This document shows positions 54,346-63,674 of a stretch of 64,000 nt of DNA, piece by piece (position 1 is the stretch's first letter; the number at the start of each line of letters is the position of its first letter). This DNA is from Brevibacillus sp. SYP-B805 (GTDB lineage: Bacteria > Bacillota > Bacilli > Brevibacillales > Brevibacillaceae). The stretch covers positions 18,690 through 82,689 of the forward strand of contig NZ_JAALGD010000017.1 of NCBI RefSeq assembly GCF_011059135.1, read 5' to 3'. Under the pieces are notes generated by a model. It saw only the letters and a list, made by a program, of their open reading frames with translations. It did no database searches and was not told the origin of the DNA. Made by a program: the position numbers and the translations under genes.

Positions 54346-55719
54346 CTATTCGCGCAGCCAGATGAAGTAAGCCAGGAAAACGAAGAACAACACGTACATC
54401 ACCGGATGAACATCGCGGCCCTGACCTTTGAACAGCTTGGTGATCGGGTAGACGATGAACCCCGCCGCGATGCCGGACGCGATGCTGAAGGTGAGCGGCA
54501 TCATCAGAACCGTAAGGAATGCCGGCAGCGCTTCTTCCATCTGGTCCCAGGCCACGTTTTTCATATGGGCGGCCATCAGCACGCCGACGATGATCAGCGC
54601 GGGGGCGGTTACCGCCGGCGTCACGATCGACAGGATCGGCGAGATAAACAGGGACAGCAGGAAGAGAATGCCCGTGACAACGGAAGCGAAGCCGGAACGG
54701 CCGCCCGCCGCCACGCCCGCCGCCGATTCGATGTAGCTGGTGGTGGTCGATGTACCGAGGATGGACCCGCACAGACCGGCGATCGCATCCGACGCCAGCG
54801 CACTGCCGGGACGCGGCAGTTTGCCGTCTTTCAGCAGACCGGCCTGGTTCGCCACGCCCAGCAGCGTGCCGGTTGCATCGAAGAAGTCAACGAACAGGAA
54901 GGTAAAGATCACGATCAGCATTTTCATGCTGAACAGCGTCGAGAAATCGGTCAGGTACGGGAATGCTGCCCCAAAGGTGGGAGCCAGGCTCGGCGGCAGC
55001 GAGAAGATTTGGGTCGGCAGGTTGACCAATCCAAAGATCATCCCCACCACAGCCGTGATCACCATGCCGAAGAAGATGGCGGCATTCACTTTCCGGGACA
55101 TCAGGATCGCGGTCACGACAAGACCGAATACAGCGAGCAGGGCATTTTTCGCAGCCAAAATCTCTTCCGGCTTCATGCCTTCATGGAAGCTGAGATGACC
55201 CAGCCCGACAAAGGTAGCCGGGTTGGCAACGATGATCCCCGCATTTTTCAACCCGATAAACGCGATAAACAGACCGATACCGGCGGATGTCGCGTATTTC
55301 AAGCCTTGCGGAATGGAGTTGACGATCGCCTCGCGCACGCCGGTGAGCGACAGGATCAGGAAGATCGAACAAGAGACGAAGACACCGGCCAGCGCTTGCT
55401 GCCACGGAATCCCCATCGTCAGCACGACGGTAAAGGTGAAGAAGGCATTCAATCCCATCCCAGGCGCCTGCGCAATCGGCAGACGGCCCACGAAAGCCAT
55501 CACCAGCGTACCGATGGCTGCTGCCAGGGCGGTTGCCGTAAAGACGGCGTCAAACGGCGGATAGTGACCGGCCTTCACATCGGCCGGCAGATCGGCGCCG
55601 CTCAGCATGAACGGATTGACCGCCAGGATATACGCCATAGCCAAAAAAGTGGTGATGCCCGCGATGATTTCGCGGCGGTAGTTGGTGCCAAGCTTGTCAA
55701 ACTCGAAATAATTTCGCAC
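54346..55719 (-). CDS. pbuG: Hypoxanthine/guanine permease (AzgA-like)
   Basis: A 457-residue, about 12-helix transporter. It opens NYFEFDKLGTNYRREIIAGI, has APGMGLNAFFTFTVVLTMGI and GTSTTTSYIESAAGVAAGGR, and closely follows B. subtilis PbuG. The start GTG 55719 has GGAGGG 8 bases upstream; the frame stays open through the riboswitch to 55869 by chance, and ATG 55737 is an alternative. It is controlled by a guanine riboswitch and a PurBox, so uptake should fall when guanine is plentiful. Confidence 0.93.
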   Translation of the reverse strand: MRNYFEFDKLGTNYRREIIAGITTFLAMAYILAVNPFMLSGADLPADVKAGHYPPFDAVFTATALAAAIGTLVMAFVGRLPIAQAPGMGLNAFFTFTVVLTMGIPWQQALAGVFVSCSIFLILSLTGVREAIVNSIPQGLKYATSAGIGLFIAFIGLKNAGIIVANPATFVGLGHLSFHEGMKPEEILAAKNALLAVFGLVVTAILMSRKVNAAIFFGMVITAVVGMIFGLVNLPTQIFSLPPSLAPTFGAAFPYLTDFSTLFSMKMLIVIFTFLFVDFFDATGTLLGVANQAGLLKDGKLPRPGSALASDAIAGLCGSILGTSTTTSYIESAAGVAAGGRSGFASVVTGILFLLSLFISPILSIVTPAVTAPALIIVGVLMAAHMKNVAWDQMEEALPAFLTVLMMPLTFSIASGIAAGFIVYPITKLFKGQGRDVHPVMYVLFFVFLAYFIWLRE

Positions 55720-55852
55720 CGTAATTCCCTCCAGCATGTTCTTTCCGAAAAGAAAAGGTCGAGGGTGTACAACTGCCTCGACTCCAACAAGAACGTTCGG
55801 GAATACACGAATAATCACAGAAAAGTGCCTGACACTTCCCCTGTACCGTTCC

Positions 55853-55921
55853 GTTCGTAGCCGGGTCATTTGCGGTAACCCTGTAGAGACTCCCGAGCCA
55901 TATTCCCGGGATTATACGAAC
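55853..55921 (-). ncRNA. Guanine riboswitch of pbuG
   Basis: The minus strand has P1 arms GTTCGTA / TACGAAC, the core TATAATC-CCGGGA, the loop ATATGG, P2/P3 arms, GTCTCTAC, and CTACG at the 3' side. The base pairing with the ligand is C (in CTAC), which marks guanine rather than adenine specificity. About 25 nt further on, GAAGTG-tcagg-CACTTTTCT could be a short terminator. Start codon is ~130 nt downstream. Confidence 0.93.
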
Positions 55922-55949
55922 ACTTTTCTCTCGGTTGGTTACATGGAGA

Positions 55950-56021
55950 AGTGTAGCAAGATTTGGCTAGGCTGTCAACGAAAATCCGAACGTTATAAAT
56001 ATGTTATCAAAAATTATCCGG
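55950..56021 (-). promoter_or_regulatory. pbuG promoter with PurBox
   Basis: TTGACA (55973-55978) and TACACT (55950-55955) on the minus strand are 17 bp apart, the same hexamers as at purE. A strong PurBox core, plus-strand CCGAAC at 55986-55991, lies 8 bp before the -35 as at purE. Its partner near 56017-56021 (TCCGG) is one or more bases off consensus. Confidence 0.75.
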
Positions 56022-56026
56022 AAATT

Positions 56027-57565
56027 TTATTCCCATTCAATCGTCGCGGGCGGCTTTGATGTGATGTCGTACACGACGCGATTCACATTCTCCACCTCGT
56101 TGACGATTCTGGTCGATATTTTCTCCAAAACTTCCCACGGTATGCGTGCCCAATCGGCGGTCATGCCGTCAATGGAAGTAACGGCGCGGATGCCCACCGT
56201 GTACGAGTAGGTGCGCACATCCCCCATCACGCCTACGCTCTTCATGTCCGGCAGCGCGGTAAAGTACTGCCAGATCTCCCGGTCAAGTCCGGCCTTGGCG
56301 ATCTCTTCACGCAGGATGGCATCGGATTCCCGCACAATGTGCAGCTTCTCTTCCGTTACCTCGCCCAGCACCCGAATCGCCAGGCCCGGGCCGGGGAACG
56401 GCTGACGCCACACGATTTCATCCGGCAGTCCGAGCTCGGTTCCCAGCTTGCGCACCTCGTCTTTGAACAAGGTTTTGAGCGGCTCGATCAGTTTGAACCG
56501 CATGTCTTCCGGCAGCCCCCCTACGTTGTGGTGCGACTTGATGGTATGGGCCGTAGCCGTGCCGCTTTCCACGATATCGGTATAGAGCGTCCCCTGGGCG
56601 AGAAAATCGACATCCGTCAATTTGGCCGCCTCTTCGTCAAACACATAGATGAACTCGTTGCCGATGATTTTCCGCTTACGCTCCGGATCGGAGACGCCGC
56701 GCAGCTTGTCCAGGAACCGCTGGCGCGCATCGATTTTGATCACGCGCATGGCGAACTTGTTGGCAAACGTCTCCATGACGCTCTCCGCTTCCCCTTTGCG
56801 CAGAAGCCCGTGATCCACGAACATGCAGGTCAGCTGATCGCCGATGGCGCGGTGAATCAAGGCCGCCACCACGGAGGAGTCCACTCCGCCGCTCAAGGCG
56901 CACAGCACCTTCTTGTCACCGACGGTTTCACGGATGCGGGCGATCTCATCCTCGATGAAGGTGCTCATGCTCCATTCGCCCTTGCAGCCACAAATCTGGA
57001 AGAGAAAGTTGGCGAGAAACTCGTTGCCTTTCACCGTATGGCGCACTTCCGGATGAAACTGTACGCCGTACCAGTGGCGCTCCGGATGGCTGATGGCCGC
57101 CACCGGACACGCATCGCTCACCGCATCGACGCGGAACCCTTCCGGCAGCTCCACCACTTTATCGGAGTGGCTCATCCAGACCACTTCGTTCTCCTCCCAG
57201 TTTTCATACAAGGGATGCTTCCGCTGCAGGCGAATCTCCGCCTTGCCGTATTCGCGCACCCCGGCGCGTTCCACTTTTCCCTTCAGCAGATGCGTCATCA
57301 GCTGCATGCCGTAGCAAATGCCCAAGATCGGCACGCCCAGCTCGAACACCGCCGGGTCAACCTGCGGCGCTCCCTCTTCATACACGCTGGCAGGCCCGCC
57401 GGAAAAGATGATCCCCTTTGGCGCAAGCTCCTTCAGCTTGGCGACAGGGGTATTGTAGGGCAAAAGCTCGCTGTAAACGCCCAAATCCCGTACGCGGCGC
57501 GCGATCAGTTGATTGTACTGTCCACCGAAATCCAATACGACAACCATTTCCATCGGCTTGTCCAT
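56027..57565 (-). CDS. guaA: GMP synthase (glutamine-hydrolysing)
   Basis: A 512-residue two-domain enzyme making GMP from XMP. The class I glutaminase domain has [18 protein letters not shown] and the nucleophile in [11 protein letters not shown]. The synthetase domain has the PP-loop [17 protein letters not shown]; the C-terminal dimer domain has [16 protein letters not shown] and ends [10 protein letters not shown]. The start ATG 57565 follows GAGGAGGATACGC. It is regulated by its own guanine riboswitch. Confidence 0.96.
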   Translation of the reverse strand: MDKPMEMVVVLDFGGQYNQLIARRVRDLGVYSELLPYNTPVAKLKELAPKGIIFSGGPASVYEEGAPQVDPAVFELGVPILGICYGMQLMTHLLKGKVERAGVREYGKAEIRLQRKHPLYENWEENEVVWMSHSDKVVELPEGFRVDAVSDACPVAAISHPERHWYGVQFHPEVRHTVKGNEFLANFLFQICGCKGEWSMSTFIEDEIARIRETVGDKKVLCALSGGVDSSVVAALIHRAIGDQLTCMFVDHGLLRKGEAESVMETFANKFAMRVIKIDARQRFLDKLRGVSDPERKRKIIGNEFIYVFDEEAAKLTDVDFLAQGTLYTDIVESGTATAHTIKSHHNVGGLPEDMRFKLIEPLKTLFKDEVRKLGTELGLPDEIVWRQPFPGPGLAIRVLGEVTEEKLHIVRESDAILREEIAKAGLDREIWQYFTALPDMKSVGVMGDVRTYSYTVGIRAVTSIDGMTADWARIPWEVLEKISTRIVNEVENVNRVVYDITSKPPATIEWE

Positions 57566-57602
57566 GCGTATCCTCCTCACTATGCGCGTACGCCATGCTC
57601 AT

Positions 57603-57650
57603 AAAAAAAAGGGACTGTCCCCTCATAAATGCACGTGGAGACAGAGACCC
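57603..57650 (-). terminator. Riboswitch-linked terminator in the guaA leader
   Basis: On the minus strand CTGTCTCC (57637-57644) pairs with GGGGACAG (57615-57622), followed by TCCC and eight T's (57603-57610). It lies between the guanine aptamer and the guaA start, where ligand-bound aptamer would favour termination. Confidence 0.75.
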
Positions 57651-57688
57651 CGTTTTTTGTACGGTGCGTACACATCCGCAGTCTTCTC

Positions 57689-57755
57689 CTCGTAGTCGCC
57701 CGATTTACGGTCGGGCGGTAGAAACTTTCAGGCCGTATCCCTGAGATTATACGAG
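57689..57755 (-). ncRNA. Guanine riboswitch of guaA
   Basis: P1 is CTCGTA / TACGAG. The minus strand reads TATAATC-TCAGGGATACGG, P2 (CCTGA), GTTTCTACC, P3 (GCCCGAC...ATCGGGC) and GACTACGAG. The discriminating base is C in CTACG, indicating guanine. Consensus fit is excellent. A terminator hairpin follows before guaA. Confidence 0.94.
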
Positions 57756-57776
57756 CGATAAGATCCATTGATGGAC

Positions 57777-57805
57777 ATTCTAGCAGAGTGCGGCGAAATG
57801 TTCAA
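57777..57805 (-). promoter_or_regulatory. guaA promoter
   Basis: TTGAAC (57800-57805) and TAGAAT (57777-57782) on the minus strand are 17 bp apart. The -35 lies within the last codons of the transglutaminase gene, so guaA has a private promoter despite the close spacing. Confidence 0.72.
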
Positions 57806-60036
57806 GGTTTCAGTTGCTGGGACAGCTGTTCCATCAGTTTGTTGGCGATGCCGCGCGCCTTCTCTTCGATCTCTTTGTAGCCATAATGCACACGCTCAAA
57901 CAATTGTGTCAGGTAGAACAGATCCTGCCGTTTGTCGCTGGGAATGGTAAGCCGTCTCACATACTCGCGCAGCGTCTCCCCGGGCTTGCGGGGGGCCACT
58001 GTCTTTTCAAACAGCGTCAGCAGCACCTGATATTTTTGCGGGAACTGCTGTTCCTGATAGGTGGACATCTTCCGCCGCAGCCACCAGATAAACAGCTGGC
58101 GCCGTTTTCGCCAGGCGGCAAGCGCTCCCACCGCCGGAATCAACAGGAAGATGGCAACCGCCTGCCAAGAAATCCCGCCGCTCTCCCCTGTGTTGAAACG
58201 CTCCGCCTCCAGCTCTTCCAACCGGCCGTCTCCGCGGTCGATGGGCGTTTGGGCAGCCGGCGTCTGGAGATCAGGCATCTGCTGCTGTTGGGTAGACAGA
58301 TCGTAGTTCACACGGACAGGGGACGGGAAGGAACTGGTGGGTTCAAACGGAATCCAGCCGTAGCCGGGGAAATACACCTCCACCCACGAATGGGCATCCT
58401 TGTTGCGGACTTCCATAATCATGTGTCCCTGCGGATCTTCGCCGACGTCATGGCCGCTGGCGAAGCCTTTTACCCACCGTGTCGGAATCCCGATCGTCCG
58501 CAGCATGACCGCCATCGCCGAGGAGAAATGGTCGCAATATCCCCGGTAGCTTTCAAACAGAAACTGGTCTACGAAATCCTGCCCATTTTCCGGGATCGGC
58601 ACGTCTTCCGTCTCGTATTTGTAGTCGCCGTTTCGCAGGAAGCTTTCGACTGCCCGCGCTTTTTCGTACGGCGACTTGGCGTCTTTGGTCACCTTCTCGG
58701 TCAGCTGTTTGATGCGGGGCGGCAGGTTGGCCGGAAGCTGCAGGTAACGGCGCTTGATCTCTTCCGGATAATCCGTGCCCGCACTCACCATCTTCTTCTC
58801 GCTCAGAATCGGCACTTCTGCCTGGACCACGTAATGATGCAATTTCATCAGCTGCGTGTTCGGCACCAGATAGGGCTGCCGCGTGCGCTCCGACGGGGTC
58901 GACGGGAACATCTGGATCTTGCCGCCGCGCACCTCCAGATTGCCAAACTCCCGGTCGTACATCAGCGTGGCGTTCTCCGGTTCATACTGTAAGAGACGCT
59001 TGATCTGGCCGGGATAAAAGACGATCGGGAACTGCTCCCCTCTGAACTGCAGGACAGCCGTCACGTCCTTGGTCTCCAGCCCGTGAAACTGCTGCTCGCT
59101 CCAGGTGTACTCCTTGGGCTCCAGGATCGGTTCATGCTCCCGATCCCCCTTTTGCCAGCCCTCGCCGGTATAAATGTCCTTGGCATCGCCCCGCCAATAT
59201 GTTTTTTCATTGGTGATCGCGATGAATACCAGGTGGTCGTCCTGGATGAACGGCCCCCCGAGGCGGCTGTCGTTGTTATCGTACCCCACTTTTTTCGGGT
59301 ATCCAGTCCCTACGGCATTCTTGCTGGTCAGAAAGGCGATCGGATCCGGCCAGCTGGCGTCCTGCTTGGGTGCCGCGTACGCCACCCCCACCGTGAGCGT
59401 GATGATCATCACGGGGGCCAGCAGCGAATTCCCGTAGGAGAGGCGGCTGCGGTTGGAGGCGGACATCCATTTTTCCAGCGCGGACATATGGAGGACGGCC
59501 AGCAGCAAAAAACCGACGGCAAGCGTGCGGATAATGGCACCGTCCGCTTCATACGGCAGGAAGGTATCCAGCGTGGCCAGATACACTTCGCTCAGGAAAA
59601 CGAACCACAGCCCCTGCCGCTGCTCCAGCACCAGATACGACAGCAGCGAAACCAGGACCAACAGCATCAGATAAAACAGCGCATTGCGGGAAACCGGCGA
59701 CATCTCCACCCAGTTTTGCTGTTGCATCAGGGGAATATCGTGCTGAATCCGCACGTATACTTCCTTCAGCCATTCGATGTCCCAAAACGGCGTGACAAAG
59801 TAATGGGCGTGCAACAGCCACAGGACGCCGGCCAGTTTGACCAGAAACGTGAGCAGCCGCCAACGCCCCAGCAAATCAAGCAGCAGGACGCCGCCCACGA
59901 TGATCATAAACGGCGTCAGATCGGAGGTGTCCGTCAGCGCCGTCAACGGCAGCAGCCACTCGCGCAGGAGCAGAAAAAGAAACAAAGCGGCCACCCAATC
60001 CAGCACCTTGGTTTGCCGCAAAAATCGTATCGCCAT
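57802..60036 (-). CDS. TgpA-like membrane transglutaminase-domain protein
   Basis: A 744-residue protein. The first ~220 residues hold about six helices; a large extracytoplasmic part follows with a transglutaminase core: Cys in ESYRGYCDHFSSAMAVMLRT, His in VRNKDAHSWVEVYFPGYGW, and FEPTSSF. A further helix (AVAIFLLIPAVGALAAW) and a cytoplasmic DUF4129-like tail end the protein. It is the third gene of the moxR-DUF58-transglutaminase unit, known as yeaC-yeaD-yebA in B. subtilis. The substrate of these enzymes is not settled; cell-envelope work is likely. Confidence 0.88.
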   Translation of the reverse strand: MAIRFLRQTKVLDWVAALFLFLLLREWLLPLTALTDTSDLTPFMIIVGGVLLLDLLGRWRLLTFLVKLAGVLWLLHAHYFVTPFWDIEWLKEVYVRIQHDIPLMQQQNWVEMSPVSRNALFYLMLLVLVSLLSYLVLEQRQGLWFVFLSEVYLATLDTFLPYEADGAIIRTLAVGFLLLAVLHMSALEKWMSASNRSRLSYGNSLLAPVMIITLTVGVAYAAPKQDASWPDPIAFLTSKNAVGTGYPKKVGYDNNDSRLGGPFIQDDHLVFIAITNEKTYWRGDAKDIYTGEGWQKGDREHEPILEPKEYTWSEQQFHGLETKDVTAVLQFRGEQFPIVFYPGQIKRLLQYEPENATLMYDREFGNLEVRGGKIQMFPSTPSERTRQPYLVPNTQLMKLHHYVVQAEVPILSEKKMVSAGTDYPEEIKRRYLQLPANLPPRIKQLTEKVTKDAKSPYEKARAVESFLRNGDYKYETEDVPIPENGQDFVDQFLFESYRGYCDHFSSAMAVMLRTIGIPTRWVKGFASGHDVGEDPQGHMIMEVRNKDAHSWVEVYFPGYGWIPFEPTSSFPSPVRVNYDLSTQQQQMPDLQTPAAQTPIDRGDGRLEELEAERFNTGESGGISWQAVAIFLLIPAVGALAAWRKRRQLFIWWLRRKMSTYQEQQFPQKYQVLLTLFEKTVAPRKPGETLREYVRRLTIPSDKRQDLFYLTQLFERVHYGYKEIEEKARGIANKLMEQLSQQLKP

Positions 60037-60042
60037 GCTTCT

Positions 60043-61251
60043 TCAGGCACCTCCGATCCGTCTCAACTCTTCGTACTCCGCCGGATGCACGGATTTGCAC
60101 ACGACCTTGTGCACCGCCAGCATGTGCAGCGTCTGTTTTACTTCTGCCGGCAGGGATGGAGCGGCGTGGACATAAAAGAGATGGACGCTGCGCCCGGAAT
60201 GGGCCAGCTCCAGAAGCCGCTTCACCACCTGTGTTTGCAGGGACGGCGTGATGACAGTCAGCGTCGTTCCTTGCGAGTACTCCAATGCCTCCCGTCCCAG
60301 CAGCCGGGAGAAGGGCTCCTCCCCTTCCGGCATCACCCGCGCCAACTGGTCAAATACCCGGAAAAAATGGGCGTGCGAATGGGCCGGCGGTATATGAATG
60401 CGCTCTTTTTGGCGCGTGATCAATCCGTAATGGTAGCTGCGCTGATTGGCATAATTCACCAGGCTTGCCGTCAGGCTGACCGCCATCTCAAAGAGCTGGG
60501 CATCTTCCGGTTGGTAATGGCTTTTTTCCAGGTCAAGAAAAAAGATCACCTGGTTCATCGCCTGATGCTCGAATTCCTTGGTCTTCAGTCCCTGCCCCCG
60601 CGCGGATGCACGCCAGTGGATCTGGCTGAGGCGGTCTCCCCGATGGTAATCCCGTACGCCCCGCACGGCCGCCACATCGTCGGAACGCCGGTGGGCAACC
60701 TGAATGTTGCCGCTCATGTTGCCGTCCCCTGTCGGCCAGTGGGTAATCTGCCGGTAGGAGGGATAGACCAGAAATCCGTTATGCAGCGGGAAGGTTTTGG
60801 AGAGCTGGAAAAATCCGAAAAAATCCCCGCCGCTGACGACGCAGTCCTTCAACTCGTAATATCCCCGCGGCAGGGAAGGGATGAGATACTTGATCTCCAC
60901 TTCCCGCTTGAACCAGGGATAGATGATCTGCCGGTGCGGATGATAGTATCCCGCAATCTTGTCCGGCAGGGGTTCCACCACCATGTTCCATCCCAGCGGA
61001 AACCAGATTGTCCGGCGCAGCCGCAGGGTCACGATCAGGTCTTCCCCGTCTCGCAGGCGGTCTCTGTCGATCTCCCGGGAAACCTGCAGCGTGGCAAACA
61101 TCAGCCAATAGGCAAGCGCCTGGTAGCAGAAAAAGACCAGGCTGCTGTAAAACAGGAACCAGCTGGCAAACCCGCCCTGGAACTTGGCGAACAGGTAGGT
61201 GATGACCAGCAGCCCCATGATTTTCGTTTTTCCGTATTTTTGCTGTTTCAT
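60043..61251 (-). CDS. DUF58-domain protein
   Basis: A 402-residue protein with two N-terminal helices (IMGLLVITYLFAKFQ, WFLFYSSLVFFCYQALAY) and the DUF58 signature VRGVRDYHRGDRLSQIHWRA followed by LKTKEFE. The C-terminal part has a VWA-like fold in this family. It starts 15 bp after moxR and ends 6 bp before the transglutaminase gene. These trios are thought to act as a MoxR-driven chaperone/VWA system. Confidence 0.88.
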   Translation of the reverse strand: MKQQKYGKTKIMGLLVITYLFAKFQGGFASWFLFYSSLVFFCYQALAYWLMFATLQVSREIDRDRLRDGEDLIVTLRLRRTIWFPLGWNMVVEPLPDKIAGYYHPHRQIIYPWFKREVEIKYLIPSLPRGYYELKDCVVSGGDFFGFFQLSKTFPLHNGFLVYPSYRQITHWPTGDGNMSGNIQVAHRRSDDVAAVRGVRDYHRGDRLSQIHWRASARGQGLKTKEFEHQAMNQVIFFLDLEKSHYQPEDAQLFEMAVSLTASLVNYANQRSYHYGLITRQKERIHIPPAHSHAHFFRVFDQLARVMPEGEEPFSRLLGREALEYSQGTTLTVITPSLQTQVVKRLLELAHSGRSVHLFYVHAAPSLPAEVKQTLHMLAVHKVVCKSVHPAEYEELRRIGGA

Positions 61252-61266
61252 GATGGGGACACCGCC

Positions 61267-62220
61267 TTAGCCGATCGGGACGCGTGTTTCCGCCAATACG
61301 CCGGCCACCAGGCGCTCGATGGTTGCTCCCTCCAACCGCGCCTCCGGCTTCAGGATAATCCGGTGCTGGAAGGTGACCGGAACGAGCTCCTTCACATCAT
61401 CCGGGATGACGAAATCCCTGCCTCTGACGAACGCCAACGCCTGAGCCGCCCGGTACAGGGCGAGCGCGCCCCGCGGGGAGACGCCCAGGTAGACGTTGAG
61501 ATGCTCCCTTGTTTTTTGGCACAGGCGGACGATATATTCCTTGATGCTTTCGCTTACTTTGACCGCCGCCACCTGGTGCTGCAGGGCGTACAGCTCTTCC
61601 GCCGTAATCACCGGCTCGAGCTTGTCGAGCGGATTGTCGCTCGTAAAACGGGTGAGAATCTTCATCTCCTCTTCCAGGGTCGGATAGCCCAGGTGCAGTT
61701 GCAGCAAAAACCGGTCCAACTGCGCCTCCGGCAGCGGGAATGTGCCTTCATACTCGAGCGGGTTTTGCGTGGCCATGACAAAGAACGGTTCGTTCAAGCG
61801 ATACGTCACCCCGTCCACCGTCACGGAATGCTCTTCCATCGCCTCCAACAGGGCGGACTGCGTCTTGGGCGAGGTGCGGTTAATCTCGTCCGCCAGGATC
61901 ACATTGGCAAAAATCGGCCCCGGCCGGAATTCAAATTCCATGGTTTTCTGGTTGAATATCGACACGCCGGTCACATCGGTCGGCAGCAAGTCCGGGGTAA
62001 ACTGCAGGCGTTTGAAGCTGCCGCCGATCGAACGCGCCAATGAACGGACAAGCAGCGTTTTCCCCACCCCCGGGACATCTTCCAACAGGACATGTCCCCT
62101 GGCCAACAGGGCAACGATGCTTAAATCGATGGTCTGCTTTTTCCCGACGAGCACTTTTTCCATATTGCCGATCAGTTTCTCGATGGCTTGATGCGGATGG
62201 TCCAGTTTAATGACATTCAT
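61267..62220 (-). CDS. MoxR-family AAA+ ATPase
   Basis: A 317-residue ATPase: Walker A LLEDVPGVGKTLLVRSLA, Walker B VILADEINRTSPKTQSALLE, and sensor-1 FFVMATQNPLEYEGTFPLPE with the family's EAQLDRFLL. It heads the three-gene unit; ATG 62220 follows CAGGAGATGGATAAAG. MoxR ATPases usually remodel a VWA-containing partner, here the DUF58 protein. Confidence 0.92.
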   Translation of the reverse strand: MNVIKLDHPHQAIEKLIGNMEKVLVGKKQTIDLSIVALLARGHVLLEDVPGVGKTLLVRSLARSIGGSFKRLQFTPDLLPTDVTGVSIFNQKTMEFEFRPGPIFANVILADEINRTSPKTQSALLEAMEEHSVTVDGVTYRLNEPFFVMATQNPLEYEGTFPLPEAQLDRFLLQLHLGYPTLEEEMKILTRFTSDNPLDKLEPVITAEELYALQHQVAAVKVSESIKEYIVRLCQKTREHLNVYLGVSPRGALALYRAAQALAFVRGRDFVIPDDVKELVPVTFQHRIILKPEARLEGATIERLVAGVLAETRVPIG

Positions 62221-62430
62221 CTTTATCCATCTCCTGTTCCAGTGTGACCCTTTCTTCGGTCTTCTGACACCTTTTCATGGAAACTTACCATTATTATCAT
62301 GATTAGCTCTATAAGCTACCTTACCGGAAACGTTTGAACAGTGACAAGAAAAAATTGTTAATATTTGTGAAATTTTAAGGAGGGGATTTCGACCCGCAGT
62401 CTCATTGTGGCAAAAAACCGCGCGTATGTC

Positions 62431-62456
62431 AAAAAGAGCAGGGAATTCCCTGCTCT
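62431..62456 (-). terminator. Terminator of the tRNA cluster
   Basis: AGAGCAGGGAA (62435-62445) and TTCCCTGCTCT (62446-62456) form a near-perfect palindromic stem; A's at 62431-62435 give the minus-strand T-run after tRNA-Arg. The 62221-62430 gap upstream of moxR shows no clear promoter. Confidence 0.88.
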
Positions 62457-62466
62457 CTGTCTGTGA

Positions 62467-62543
62467 TGGCGTGCCCTGAGAGATTCGAACTCCCGACCTT
62501 TTGATTCGTAGTCAAACGCTCTATCCGGCTGAGCTAAGGGCAC
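62467..62543 (-). tRNA. tRNA-Arg (ACG)
   Basis: Cloverleaf with acceptor GTGCCCT/AGGGCAC, T arm GGTTCGAATC-like GAGTTCGAATCTC, anticodon loop CTACGAA and encoded CCA. Last tRNA of the cluster; ACG would be read as ICG after deamination. Confidence 0.95.
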
Positions 62544-62638
62544 ATGTGACGGTTACGCGATCAACAGCGGGCTGCGGTCCGTCAAATACAAAAGGTCTGC
62601 CACTGCTGAGCAAACCTCCCCACACATCCGACTCGCTA

Positions 62639-62721
62639 TGGTGCGGGTGAAGGGACTTGAACCCCCACGGTTGCCCGCCAGAACCTAAATCTGGTGCGTC
62701 TGCCAATTCCGCCACACCCGC
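62639..62721 (-). tRNA. tRNA-Leu (TAG)
   Basis: Acceptor GCGGGTG/CACCCGC, long variable arm, anticodon loop TTTAGGT, encoded CCA. Confidence 0.94.
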
Positions 62722-62734
62722 AAATATAAAAAAA

Positions 62735-62810
62735 TGGTGAGCCATGAAGGACTCGAACCTTCGACCCTCTGATTAAAAGTCAGATGCTCTACCAACTGAG
62801 CTAATGGCTC
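62735..62810 (-). tRNA. tRNA-Lys (TTT)
   Basis: Acceptor GAGCCAT/ATGGCTC, anticodon loop CTTTTAA, T loop GGTTCGAGTCC, encoded CCA. Confidence 0.95.
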
Positions 62811-62820
62811 ATCCTGAAAA

Positions 62821-62895
62821 TGGCTGGGGCACTAGGATTCGAACCTAGGAATGACGGAGTCAAAGTCCGTTGCCTTACCGCTTGGCTATGCCCCA
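62821..62895 (-). tRNA. tRNA-Gln (TTG)
   Basis: Starts TGGGGCATAGCCAAGCGG as in bacterial tRNA-Gln, anticodon loop CTTTGAC, discriminator G, encoded CCA. Confidence 0.95.
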
Positions 62896-62901
62896 AGTTC
62901 A

Positions 62902-62977
62902 TGGTGCCGGCGATAGGAATCGAACCCACAACCCCCTGATTACAAGTCAGGTGCTCTACCAATTGAGCTACACCGGC
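62902..62977 (-). tRNA. tRNA-Thr (TGT)
   Basis: Acceptor GCCGGTG, D arm TAGCTCAATTGGTAGAGCA, anticodon loop CTTGTAA, encoded CCA. Confidence 0.95.
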
Positions 62978-62997
62978 AGCTGTTTCATACAGATGCA

Positions 62998-63073
<76 letters not shown>

Positions 63074-63077
63074 AAAA

Positions 63078-63154
63078 TGGCGGAGCTGACGGGACTCGAA
63101 CCCGCGACCTCCGGTGTGACAGACCGGCGTGAACTCCAGCTTCACCACAGCTCC
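63078..63154 (-). tRNA. tRNA-Asp (GTC)
   Basis: Acceptor GGAGCTG/CAGCTCC, anticodon loop CTGTCAC, discriminator G, encoded CCA. Confidence 0.95.
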
Positions 63155-63159
63155 AGATT

Positions 63160-63236
<77 letters not shown>

Positions 63237-63345
63237 ACGATGTCCATGCACGGACAAGTGTCGGCGCTGCCAACAGGACGCTGGCGCTTTACCGACCGCC
63301 ATGGATGACACTGCTTTCAGCTGTCCATCCCGGCAAATTGTAACA

Positions 63346-63421
63346 TGGTGGAGGCTGACGGGATCGAACCGCCGACCCTCTGCTTGTAAGGCAGATGCTC
63401 TCCCAGCTGAGCTAAGCCTCC
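63346..63421 (-). tRNA. tRNA-Val (TAC)
   Basis: Acceptor GGAGGCT, anticodon loop CTTACAA, encoded CCA. A 109-bp spacer with no tRNA-like fold separates it from tRNA-fMet. Confidence 0.95.
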
Positions 63422-63487
63422 ATACGAAACCCCACAAAGCCCTTCGAAGCGCATTCGATTCCTTTGTGGGGAATGCGATTCATGAGA

Positions 63488-63564
63488 TGGTGACCCGTAG
63501 GGGATTCGAACCCCTGTATGACAGCGTGAAAGGCTGCTGTGTTAAACCACTTCACCAACGGGCC
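63488..63564 (-). tRNA. tRNA-Glu (TTC)
   Basis: Acceptor GGCCCGT with one G-U pair to ACGGGTC, anticodon loop CTTTCAC, encoded CCA. Confidence 0.95.
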
Positions 63565-63580
63565 ATTTTTTCAGACATAA

Positions 63581-63665
63581 TGGTGCGGTCGGCGAGACTC
63601 GAACTCGCACGGGTCGCCCCGCCACCCCCTCAAGATGGTGTGTCTGCCAATTCCACCACGACCGC
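63581..63665 (-). tRNA. tRNA-Leu (GAG)
   Basis: Acceptor GCGGTCG/CGACCGC, long variable arm, anticodon loop TTGAGGG, encoded CCA. Confidence 0.94.
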
Positions 63666-63674
63666 AAGTCAGTT

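Noticed and set aside
59083..62043. A 986-codon open frame on the plus strand opposite moxR, DUF58 and transglutaminase
   Set aside because: It is the antisense of three well-recognised genes in GC-rich DNA, has low-complexity His/Gln/Arg content and no family features.
63237..63345. A fifteenth tRNA or a tRNA remnant between tRNA-fMet and tRNA-Val
   Set aside because: No acceptor or T-arm pairing and no GGTTCGA-type T loop; only short incidental repeats are present.
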